Part shown: positions 54,022 through 62,211 of the stretch, piece after piece
Layout of the letters: each line of letters starts with the position of its first letter
How positions within the stretch are numbered: position 1 is the first letter of the stretch
From: Zoogloea sp041911615
GTDB lineage: Bacteria; Pseudomonadota; Gammaproteobacteria; Burkholderiales; Rhodocyclaceae
NCBI RefSeq assembly: GCF_041911615.1
Contig: NZ_JAYROR010000120.1
Span: 1-62,211, forward strand
Length of the DNA stretch: 62,211 bases
Reading direction: 5' to 3'
The notes under the pieces: model-generated
The model's input: only the letters and a program-made list of their open reading frames with translations
What the model was told of the DNA's origin: nothing
Database searches by the model: none
Program-made: the position numbers and the translations under genes

Positions 54022-54046
54022 AAAAAGCCGGCCTCGCGGGCCGGCT
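54022..54046 (-). terminator. Rho-independent terminator, minus strand
   Basis: AGCCGGCC-TCGCG-GGCCGGCT stem, with a T5 run on the minus strand. It would end transcription coming from purU and the Mrr-like remnant. Confidence 0.8.
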
Positions 54047-54047
54047 C

Positions 54048-54203
54048 AAAATGCTGTGTCTGTCGCTGTGGATCAACTCAATACGCTCGACAACCTCGTC
54101 CGGCGAGCCCGAGCCACCGAGGCCACGCAATGCATCAAGCAGCGGGCCGAAGTAACGAACGAATTGAGAGCCTTCCTCTTTCCTCTTTCCTCTTTCGAGT
54201 CAT
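54048..54203 (-). pseudogene. Fragment of Mrr-like restriction-system winged-helix domain
   Basis: Minus-strand frame GSQFVRYFGPLLDALRGLGG-SGSPDEVVERI resembles the N-terminal winged helix of Mrr-type restriction endonucleases ('Mrr_N'). From the ATG at 54203 the frame is MTRKRKEE but is lost in three tandem copies of a 7-bp unit (54175-54195). With two copies it would continue into the domain. After ~40 residues similarity stops, and the frame runs into the terminator hairpin. So it is both truncated and frameshifted. Confidence 0.5.
54175..54195. repeat. 7-bp tandem repeat (three copies)
   Basis: CCTCTTT x3 on the plus strand. Because seven is not a multiple of three, each gain or loss shifts the frame of the Mrr-like fragment. 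Confidence 0.8.
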
Positions 54204-54266
54204 GGGGCTGGCTTATGCTAGGCGCCTTGGAGCACGGCTGAGTGAAGGGGCGATTGGGGTTTCGGC

Positions 54267-55142
54267 TCAGCGGAACACCACCGTCTTGTTGCCATGCACC
54301 AGCACCCGGTCTTCCAGGTGGTAGCGCAGGCCGCGGGCCAGCACGGCTTTCTCGATGTCCTTGCCGTAGCGGACCATGTCCTCGACGGAGTCGGAGTGGT
54401 CGATGCGGATCACGTCCTGCTCGATGATCGGGCCCTGGTCGAGCTCGGCGGTGACGTAATGGCAGGTTGCGCCGATCAGCTTGACGCCCTTGGCGTAGGC
54501 CTGGTGGTAGGGCTTGGCGCCGACGAAGCTGGGCAGGAAGCTGTGGTGGATGTTGATGATCTTGCCCGGGTGGGCGGCGCACAGTTCGGGCGACAGGATC
54601 TGCATGTAGCGCGCCAGCACCATCGTGTCGCCGTGGGATTCCTCGAACAGGCGCTGAACCTCGGCGTAGGCCTGGGCCTTGTTGTCGGCGGTGACCGGCA
54701 CGTGGTGGAACGGGATGCCGTGCCACTCCACGAAGCCGCGGAAGGTTTCGTGGTTGGAGATCACGCAGGGAATCTCGATGTCCAGCTCCTTCGACTGCCA
54801 GCGGGCGAGCAGGTCGTAGAGGCAGTGCTCCTGCTTGGAGACGAGGATCACGACGCGCTTCTTGACCGCGGAGTCGGTGATCTTCCAGTCCATGTCGAGC
54901 TCTTCGGCGATCGGGCGGAAGCGTTCGCGGAACTCGGTGAGCATGAAGGGCAGCGAGTCGGCGCGAATCTCGATGCGCATGAAGTAGCGGCCGCGGTGGG
55001 CGGCGTCCTCGGCGGGCTCGGCGTGGAGGGCGGTTTCGAGAATCCAGCCCTTGTGCTCGGCGATGAAGCCGGAGACCTTGGCGACGATGCCGGTGCGGTC
55101 CGGGCACGAGGCGGAGAGGGTGTAGAAGCGTTCGCGGTGCAT
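54267..55142 (-). CDS. purU: Formyltetrahydrofolate deformylase
   Basis: A 291-residue enzyme releasing formate from 10-formyl-THF and balancing the C1 pool. N-terminal ACT domain (ASCPDRTGIVAKVSGFIAEHKGWI) and C-terminal formyltransferase fold (VISNHETFRGFVEWHGIPF, catalytic region MQILSPELCAAHPGKIINIHHSFLPSFVG, and HYVTAELDQGPIIEQDV). ATG 55142 (MHRERFYTL) fits the family; an upstream start would add nine residues. Confidence 0.95.
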   Translation of the reverse strand: MHRERFYTLSASCPDRTGIVAKVSGFIAEHKGWILETALHAEPAEDAAHRGRYFMRIEIRADSLPFMLTEFRERFRPIAEELDMDWKITDSAVKKRVVILVSKQEHCLYDLLARWQSKELDIEIPCVISNHETFRGFVEWHGIPFHHVPVTADNKAQAYAEVQRLFEESHGDTMVLARYMQILSPELCAAHPGKIINIHHSFLPSFVGAKPYHQAYAKGVKLIGATCHYVTAELDQGPIIEQDVIRIDHSDSVEDMVRYGKDIEKAVLARGLRYHLEDRVLVHGNKTVVFR

Positions 55143-55197
55143 GATGGCGGGGCGGCCGGCGCCGGCCACGAAGGCCGTGCCGGCGCGACAGGAAGGG

Positions 55198-55806
55198 TCA
55201 GATGCGGGCGGAGGCGGCGCGGATCTGGGCCATCAGGCCGCTGTACTCGCGCTCGACGGGGAACTGCGGGAACTCGGCGATGACGTTGTCCGGGGCGCGG
55301 AACAGGATGCCGGCGTGGGCTTCCTTGAGCATCGCGGTGTCGTTGTACGAGTCGCCGGCGGCGATGACCTTGAAGTTGATTTCCTTGAAGCGCTGCACGG
55401 CTTCCTTCTTCTGGTTGGCCATGCGCAGGTGGTAGTTCACCAGGTAGCCCTCGGTGTCGGCTTCGAGCTTGTGGCAGAACAGCGTGGGCATGCCCAGCTG
55501 CTGCATCAGCGGCATCGCGAACTCGTAGAAGGTGTCGGACAGGATGATGACCTGGAACTGCTGGCGCAGTTCGTCGAGGAAATCCTTGGCGCCGGGTTCG
55601 GGGCCCATCTCGGAGATGACTTTCTGGATGTCGGGCAGGCCGAGCTTGTGCTGCTTGAGCAGACCCAGGCGGTACTTCATCAGCTTGTCGTAATCCGGCT
55701 CGTCGCGGGTGGTGCGACGCAGTTCGGGAATGCCGGTGCGTTCGGCGAATTCGATCCAGATTTCGGGGACGAGGACACCTTCGAGGTCGAGACAGACGAG
55801 TTGCAC
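55198..55806 (-). CDS. thrH: Phosphoserine phosphatase/homoserine phosphotransferase ThrH
   Basis: A 202-residue HAD phosphatase. Motif I LVCLDLEGVLVPE (nucleophile Asp and general acid position), motif II LSDTFYEF, motif IV VIAAGDSYNDTAML. ThrH dephosphorylates phosphoserine and can pass the phosphate to homoserine. GTG start at 55806 behind GGAGCTTCCCGCC; the protein begins at the first strand, as in the family. Confidence 0.92.
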   Translation of the reverse strand: MQLVCLDLEGVLVPEIWIEFAERTGIPELRRTTRDEPDYDKLMKYRLGLLKQHKLGLPDIQKVISEMGPEPGAKDFLDELRQQFQVIILSDTFYEFAMPLMQQLGMPTLFCHKLEADTEGYLVNYHLRMANQKKEAVQRFKEINFKVIAAGDSYNDTAMLKEAHAGILFRAPDNVIAEFPQFPVEREYSGLMAQIRAASARI

Positions 55807-55853
55807 GGCGGGAAGCTCCAGATTACGACGGTTGATTTGGCGAAAGCGCGATT

Positions 55854-56912
55854 CTAGCAAACAGACTGCTGCGGCTTTTGCCGAATGCGTCGCGAATTGC
55901 AAGCTGTTGCACCCAGGCCGGCGAGCAGCAGGGCGAGGCTGCCGGGTTCGGGGATGTGCTGGAGCATGGCCTGGGCGAGCAGGGCGTGGCCGGCGGCGGT
56001 GGGGTGGATGCCGTCCCAGAACAGGTAGCTGTCGGGGTTGGCGCAGATGCTGCCGCCACCGTTGAAATTGAGATCGTCGCCGGTGTAGCAGCGCTCGGTG
56101 ACGTTGCTGAAGCCGAAGGCGGCGGGGTCGGCGACCACCTCGGCGAGGAAACCGGCGGTGTCGAAGTCGAGGATGTCGAGGCCGGCCCGGCGGCGGCTGT
56201 CGATGAGGGTGGCGAGCCCGTTGTTGAGGGCGCGGGTGAGGCCGCTGCCGGCGGCCACTGCGGCGGGGCCCCGTTCGGCCAGGCGCGGTACGAGGCCGAT
56301 GTCGGGGGCGTTGGGCACGAAGAAGTGCTCGGCGCCGGCCGCGGCGAGGCTGTCGATGATGAGGCCCAGGTCGCCGAGGGTCTTGCCGATGGTCTGGGCG
56401 GTGCCGTCGGCGCGGGGGCGGCCGGTGAGGATGTCCTGTAGGTTGTTGGCGCCGCCCCACACCACGTAGAGGGCGTTGGGGTCGAGGCTGGGGTGATCGG
56501 CGAGCAGGGCGTCGCGCTGCTGGAGCAGGCCCTTGAAGTCGGGGATGACCGGGTTGTAGAGCTGGTTGTCGGTGCGGGCGCCGCCGTAGGCGTAGTCGGT
56601 GCCGCCGTCGAGGGACGCGACGGCGGTGAAGCCGAAGGCGCCGGCGAAGGTGTCGATCCAGATCGGGCCGTTGCTGGCGCGGCCGGGGGCGTAGGCGGAC
56701 GGGGTGCCCGGCGCCGGCAGGCCGAGGATGGGCAGCGGCACGCCGCCGTTGGCGGCGACGATCGGGGCGTAGGCCGCTTCGATGTTGCCCACGTCCGACA
56801 GGCTGTCGCCGAGCACGTAGATCTGCGAGTAGCCCGCCGAGGCGAGGGTGGGCAAGGCAAGGCCGGCGGCAAGGGCGAGCCGGCGCAGGGTGGTCCCGAT
56901 CGGGGTGGGCAT
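55854..56912 (-). CDS. Secreted GDSL/SGNH esterase with PEP-CTERM sorting signal
   Basis: A 352-residue protein: signal peptide, then the GDSL block I YVLGDSLSDVGN (nucleophile Ser), block III VVWGGANN (oxyanion Asn) and block V WDGIHPTAAGH (catalytic Asp and His). The C-terminus has a PEP-CTERM signal: IPEPGSLALLLAGLGATA then Arg/Lys residues. Thus it is a surface- or matrix-targeted lipase/esterase, handled by exosortase. Followed on the minus strand by thrH after 47 bp. Confidence 0.9.
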   Translation of the reverse strand: MPTPIGTTLRRLALAAGLALPTLASAGYSQIYVLGDSLSDVGNIEAAYAPIVAANGGVPLPILGLPAPGTPSAYAPGRASNGPIWIDTFAGAFGFTAVASLDGGTDYAYGGARTDNQLYNPVIPDFKGLLQQRDALLADHPSLDPNALYVVWGGANNLQDILTGRPRADGTAQTIGKTLGDLGLIIDSLAAAGAEHFFVPNAPDIGLVPRLAERGPAAVAAGSGLTRALNNGLATLIDSRRRAGLDILDFDTAGFLAEVVADPAAFGFSNVTERCYTGDDLNFNGGGSICANPDSYLFWDGIHPTAAGHALLAQAMLQHIPEPGSLALLLAGLGATACNSRRIRQKPQQSVC

Positions 56913-56979
56913 CGTGGCGCTCTCCGGGTGGCTGGAAAATGCGCGCAGGATACCCGATGCGGGAGTGCGGTGGTTCGCG

Positions 56980-58890
<1,911 letters not shown>

Positions 58891-58960
58891 GAGAGCGGAG
58901 GAAAGAGTGCGGCAAATCCGGTATTGTAAGCGGTCCTGTTGTCCACCGCCCCGCCGTACC

Positions 58961-59725
58961 ATGCGACTGCCCGCTTCCGCTCCGTGCCTTGCGCTGTTTC
59001 TTGCCCTGCTGCCTTCCGCCGTACCCGCGGCCGATGCGCCGGCCGACGTGCCGGATGGCGAGGTGGCTCGCGTCGCCCGCATGCACGACGAGGCGAAGAC
59101 GATCCGCGAAACCGCCGAGGCGCGCTTCATCGACGAGCAGATCGACTGCTACAAGCGCTTCCTGGTCAATCGCTGCCTTGACCAGGCCAGGGAACGCCGG
59201 GTGCAGGACATTCGACGGGCTCGAGAACTCGACCTGGACGCCAGCCGCATCGAGCTCGCCGAGAAGAATCGCAAGTACGCCGAGCGCAAGGCCGACGAAG
59301 CCGCCAACGCGCCGCAGCAGGCCGTCGAGCGTGCCGAGAACGAGGCCCGCAACCGCGCCGAGACCGAGGAGCGTCTGCGCCGCCTGTCCGAAAAGGACGC
59401 CGAGCGCATCCGCACCGAGCAGGAAGCCAAGTCGCGCGGCTTGCGCGAGGCCGAGGCCCGCAGTCGTCACGAGGCCAGCGAGGCCCAGCGCCGCGCCGAG
59501 GAGGCCGCCGCCGCGGCCCAGCGTGCCGAGCAGGCCCGCAGCGACAAGGCCGATTACGAGGAGCGGGCCCGGAAGAACGCCGAGAAGAAGGCCGAAAAGG
59601 CCGCCAAGGCAGCCGAGCAGGCCGGCACCGACCGAGCCGCCTACGAGGAGCGCGCCCGCCAGAACGCCGAGAAAAAAGCCGCGAAGGCCGCCGACAAGCC
59701 GGCCGAGGCGCCCAAGCCCCAGTAA
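58961..59725 (+). CDS. Exported coiled-coil protein, unknown
   Basis: A 254-residue protein with a signal peptide (CLALFLALLPSAVPAADA), two Cys (IDCYKRFLVNRCLDQARERR) and then ~170 residues of charged, Ala/Glu/Arg/Lys-rich helix forming a long coiled coil with semi-repeats (YEERARKNAEKKAEKAAKAAEQAG twice). Betaproteobacterial homologues are annotated as hypothetical exported proteins. Periplasmic location is likely. Divergent from the ABC-F gene by 70 bp. Confidence 0.78.
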   Translation: MRLPASAPCLALFLALLPSAVPAADAPADVPDGEVARVARMHDEAKTIRETAEARFIDEQIDCYKRFLVNRCLDQARERRVQDIRRARELDLDASRIELAEKNRKYAERKADEAANAPQQAVERAENEARNRAETEERLRRLSEKDAERIRTEQEAKSRGLREAEARSRHEASEAQRRAEEAAAAAQRAEQARSDKADYEERARKNAEKKAEKAAKAAEQAGTDRAAYEERARQNAEKKAAKAADKPAEAPKPQ

Positions 59726-59741
59726 GGCCGGCCGCCGCGGG

Positions 59742-60350
59742 TCAGCCGCCCGGCTGGCGCACCCAGGCCAGGGCGTCCTCGAGGCGGTCGTTGCCCCAGA
59801 ACAGCTCGCCGTCCGGCGTGACGAAGCTCGGTGCGCCGAACAGGCCCAGCTCGGTGGCCTTTTCGGTCTGGCGGCGCAGGGCGAGCTTGTTGGCTTCGCC
59901 GGTGGCCTCGGCCAGCAAGGCGTCGGCGGGCAGGCCCAGCCCGGCGAGGAGCGCGCGGATCACCGCGGGGTCGGTGATGTCGCGGTCGTCGGCGAAGTTG
60001 GCGTGCATCATTGCCCGGGCGAAATCGCCGATCCACGGCGCTTCGGCGCCCAGCAGGGCGACCCGCGCGGCGAGCAGGCCGCTGCGTGGAAACTTCGACG
60101 GCACCTGGAAGGGCAACCCGTAGCGGGTGGCCAGTCGTGCCAGATCGCGCCACATGTAGCGCCCCTTGGGCGGGTAGATGTTGAACGGCGAATCGTTCCA
60201 GCCCAGCGACAGGAACACCGGCCCGAGCAGGAAGGGCCGCCAGCGGATCGTCACGCCGGCCTCGCGGGCCAGGGGCTCGATGCGCATCACCGCCAGATAG
60301 GAATACGAACTGGCGAACTCGAACCAGAAATCCAGGGTCGGGGGTGTCAT
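59742..60350 (-). CDS. 2-hydroxychromene-2-carboxylate isomerase-like (DsbA/kappa-GST fold)
   Basis: A 202-residue protein. Family features: LDFWFEFASSYSYLAVMRIEPLA (catalytic Ser in SSYSY), WRPFLLGPVFLSLGW, and LGLFGAPSFVTPDGELFWGNDRLE (cis-Pro loop). The fold is that of kappa-class GSTs and the enzyme acts in naphthalene-type aromatic breakdown, but no other aromatic-degradation genes are here, so it may serve as a thiol oxidoreductase. Confidence 0.9.
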   Translation of the reverse strand: MTPPTLDFWFEFASSYSYLAVMRIEPLAREAGVTIRWRPFLLGPVFLSLGWNDSPFNIYPPKGRYMWRDLARLATRYGLPFQVPSKFPRSGLLAARVALLGAEAPWIGDFARAMMHANFADDRDITDPAVIRALLAGLGLPADALLAEATGEANKLALRRQTEKATELGLFGAPSFVTPDGELFWGNDRLEDALAWVRQPGG

Positions 60351-60395
60351 GGGCGGCTCCGCAGGACGGGGGGATGCACCCAGTCTAGCACCCCG

Positions 60396-60773
60396 TCAGG
60401 CGGCCGGCGTCCGGGGCGGCGCGTTGTCGAGCATCCGCTCGCACTCCACCATCAGCGCCTTGCCGATCTCCGATTCGTAGTTCGGATCGAGGGCTTCCAT
60501 CATCTCGTGCACCGTGAACAGCCCGGCCTCGCGCGACAGCCCGGCCGCCACCTGGCGCGCGAGCTGATCGGACAGGTCGGACAGATGCTGGCGCTCGTCG
60601 AGGGGCAGGCTGCGTCCGGTGCGCGCCAGCCAGTCGGCGCAAAGACTGGCGCCCTGGGCCTCGGTGGGCCAGATGGCGTGTTCGTACCAGATCGACAGCC
60701 GCTCGGCGACGAGGGCGAAGATCAGGGCGATGCGGGTGCCACGGGCATCGGCGGGTGGCGGTGCGCGGTGCAT
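60396..60773 (-). CDS. Conserved hypothetical helical protein
   Basis: A 125-residue soluble helical protein (ALIFALVAERLSIWYEHAIWP, HLSDLSDQLARQVAAGLSREAG, VHEMMEALDPNYESEIGKALMVE). No signal or known motif. ATG 60773. It may be co-transcribed with the isomerase, 45 bp downstream. Confidence 0.65.
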   Translation of the reverse strand: MHRAPPPADARGTRIALIFALVAERLSIWYEHAIWPTEAQGASLCADWLARTGRSLPLDERQHLSDLSDQLARQVAAGLSREAGLFTVHEMMEALDPNYESEIGKALMVECERMLDNAPPRTPAA

Positions 60774-60864
60774 GGCGGGGGGACTCCGGTTCGGCGGGGA
60801 GCGAAAGCTAACACGCCGCCGCCATTGCGAGTAAGCTGCCTGCGCCGACAGACCGGAGAAAACC

Positions 60865-62133
60865 ATGGCCGCACCTTCCGAAACCACCAGCATGGCGTTG
60901 TTCTGCGACTTCGAGAACGTCGCCCTCGGCGTGCGCGACGCCAAGTACGAGAAGTTCGACATCAAGCTGGTGCTCGAGCGCCTGCTGCTCAAGGGCAGCA
61001 TCGTCGTCAAGAAGGCCTACTGCGACTGGGAGCGTTACAAAGGCTTCAAGGCCACCATGCACGAGGCCAACTTCGAGCTGATCGAGATTCCCCACGTGCG
61101 CCAGTCGGGCAAGAACTCCGCCGACATCCGTCTGGTGGTGGACGCGCTCGATCTTTGCTACACCAAGAGCCACGTCAATACCTTCGTCATCATCTCGGGC
61201 GATTCGGACTTCTCGCCGCTGGTGTCGAAGCTGCGCGAGAACGCCAAGCAGGTGATCGGCGTGGGGGTCAAGCAATCGACCTCCGACCTGCTCATCGCCA
61301 ACTGCGACGAGTTCATCTTTTACGACGACCTGGTGCGCGAGACCCAGCGCGCCGCGGCCCGCCGCGAGCCGAAGGACGCCCAGCCGGCACGCCGCGCCGA
61401 CGACGACAAGCCGCGCCGCGAGGACGTGGATGCGCGCCGCACCAAGGGCATCGAGATCGCGGTGCAGACCTTCGATGCGCTGATCGCCGAAAAGGGCGAC
61501 ACCGGCAAGATCTGGGCGTCGGTGCTGAAGGAGGCGATCAAGCGCCGCAAGCCCGATTTCAGCGAGACCCGCTACGGCTTCCGCAGCTTCGGCGCGCTGC
61601 TGGAGGAGGCCCACGGCCGCGGTCTGCTGGAGTTCGGCCGCGACGAGAAGTCCGGCGCCTACGTCTATCGCAGCTCGTCCTCGCGGGTCGAGCCGCCGCT
61701 GCCGGAGTCGCCGCCGGCGATCGAGGTGGTCGAGGTGGTCGTCCCCGCGCCCGCCGAGGCGACTCGCGTGGAAACCAAGCCGGAAGGTCGGCGCAAACGC
61801 ACCGGCGGCAAGAAGGCCGCGCGACCGCAGCCCGAGATGGTGCAGGTCGCCGAACCCGCTGCGCCGGTCGTGGAGACGGTGCCGGCCGTTGAGGCCATTG
61901 CACCCGAACCCGCGCCGCGGCGCGCCCGTAACCCGCGGACGCCCATCGCCGAGGCCGTCGCACAGCCCGCCGAGGAGGCGCCGGCCAAGCCCAAGCGCAG
62001 CCGCCGCAAACCGGCTGTCGACGCAGTGCTTCCGCCGGTCGTGGAGGCCTCGGCCGCAACGGCGGACGAGGCGCCGGCCGGCGATATCGCCAAGCCGACC
62101 CGCCGCCGTCGCGCCCGCAAGAGCGAGGCGTAG
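60865..62133 (+). CDS. NYN-domain (PIN-like) RNase with OST-HTH/LOTUS domain
   Basis: A 422-residue protein. NYN domain at ~10-155 with the acidic active-site residues LFCDFENVALG, SADIRLVVDALDLCY and FVIISGDSDFSPLV. An OST-HTH/LOTUS RNA-binding module is at ~193-265 (VQTFDALIAEKGDTGKIWASVLKEAIKRRKPDFSETRYGF). A long Ala/Pro/Glu tail ends in basic motifs (KPKRSRRKPA, KPTRRRRARKSEA). The LabA/Maelstrom-like combination suggests an RNA-processing enzyme. ATG 60865 follows GGAGAAAACC. Confidence 0.9.
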   Translation: MAAPSETTSMALFCDFENVALGVRDAKYEKFDIKLVLERLLLKGSIVVKKAYCDWERYKGFKATMHEANFELIEIPHVRQSGKNSADIRLVVDALDLCYTKSHVNTFVIISGDSDFSPLVSKLRENAKQVIGVGVKQSTSDLLIANCDEFIFYDDLVRETQRAAARREPKDAQPARRADDDKPRREDVDARRTKGIEIAVQTFDALIAEKGDTGKIWASVLKEAIKRRKPDFSETRYGFRSFGALLEEAHGRGLLEFGRDEKSGAYVYRSSSSRVEPPLPESPPAIEVVEVVVPAPAEATRVETKPEGRRKRTGGKKAARPQPEMVQVAEPAAPVVETVPAVEAIAPEPAPRRARNPRTPIAEAVAQPAEEAPAKPKRSRRKPAVDAVLPPVVEASAATADEAPAGDIAKPTRRRRARKSEA

Positions 62134-62136
62134 GCG

Positions 62137-62211
62137 ATGGCGGCTGCCTCGCCCCGCGTCCTGCTCGTCACTGGCGCCGCGCGCGGCATCGGTGCTGCGG
62201 TGGCCCGGCTG
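62137..62211 (+). CDS. Short-chain dehydrogenase/reductase, 5' part only
   Basis: First 25 codons of a gene cut by the window edge: MAAASPRVLLVTGAARGIGAAVARL. The TGxxxGIG cofactor motif of the SDR family is complete, so it is an NAD(P)-dependent oxidoreductase of unknown substrate. It begins three bases after the NYN gene stop, so the two are probably one operon. Confidence 0.85.
   Translation, partial: MAAASPRVLLVTGAARGIGAAVARL

Noticed and set aside
53865..54155. A 96-residue plus-strand frame in the gene-poor stretch
   Set aside because: No Shine-Dalgarno, no recognisable sequence, and it crosses the minus-strand terminator and the Mrr-like remnant.
58989..61892. A 967-residue open frame on the plus strand
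   Set aside because: It runs across the coiled-coil gene, antisense to the isomerase and over the NYN gene in other frames. Its product is low-complexity Arg/Pro/Ser, as expected of a GC-rich shadow frame.

Overview
The window is a GC-rich (about two thirds G+C), densely packed chromosomal segment from a betaproteobacterium, most likely of the Rhodocyclales (Zoogloea/Azospira/Thauera-like). The evidence is a phasin with PhaR-like operators, a PHB-depolymerase-like esterase, two PEP-CTERM (exosortase-sorted) proteins, several sigma-54 promoters, a porin-glnK-amtB nitrogen operon and a group of redox sensors. I see no phage, insertion sequence, CRISPR array, tRNA or rRNA. The genus is an inference from gene content.

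Layout. 1-6130: a polyamine-linked membrane locus. On the minus strand are an exported FAD oxidoreductase and a membrane-anchored spermidine-synthase-like enzyme. Divergent from them are DUF350, a broken zinc-ribbon ORF, an SPFH protein with a C-terminal SHOCT module, a double zinc-ribbon/DUF4178 protein, a small Gly/Ser-tailed membrane protein and SpeD (AdoMet decarboxylase). 6143-9008: a WD40/caspase-like protein split by a G8 homopolymer frameshift. 9171-13065: flavin reductase, phasin, PHB-type esterase, ADP-ribosylglycohydrolase. 13080-16005: small proteins and a NapH/NosR-like Fe-S membrane operon. 16019-24755: sensor kinases, SelO, a NarX/NarL-like pair, a cupin, and a Sel1/MotA-ExbB/DUF2149 operon. 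An identical 15-bp palindrome lies in the two divergent promoter regions of this block.

24777-29788: a [NiFe]-hydrogenase operon (small subunit, large subunit, maturation protease) ending in a histidine kinase whose N-terminus is a Rieske [2Fe-2S] domain. The small subunit has no Tat signal and carries Cys-x-x-Asp where Cys-x-x-Cys is usual. This looks like an H2/redox-sensing or high-affinity system. 29939-31963: DUF779 protein and acetaldehyde-type dehydrogenase behind a sigma-54 promoter. 32198-38828: a BamE-like lipoprotein, then a complete branched-chain amino-acid ABC transporter with two tandem binding proteins (LivKK-HMGF).

39018-47448: a sigma-54-driven PEP-CTERM protein, a SprA-type metalloprotease, NUDIX hydrolase, ceramidase-like and Bcr/CflA transporter genes, ComM, a lipoprotein, YceI and UbiK. 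47656-50464: a sigma-54/NtrC-controlled porin-glnK-amtB operon closed by a strong terminator. 50569-53627: TrmA, a PhnA-like zinc protein and hypotheticals. 53628-54266: a gene-poor stretch with related hairpin repeats and a decayed Mrr-like fragment containing a 7-bp tandem repeat. 54267-62211: PurU, ThrH, a PEP-CTERM GDSL esterase, a YheS-type ABC-F ATPase, a coiled-coil protein, HCCA isomerase, a NYN/LOTUS protein and the start of an SDR.

The two most unusual systems are the polyamine/SPFH-SHOCT/DUF4178/DUF350 locus and the hydrogenase-Rieske-kinase operon.
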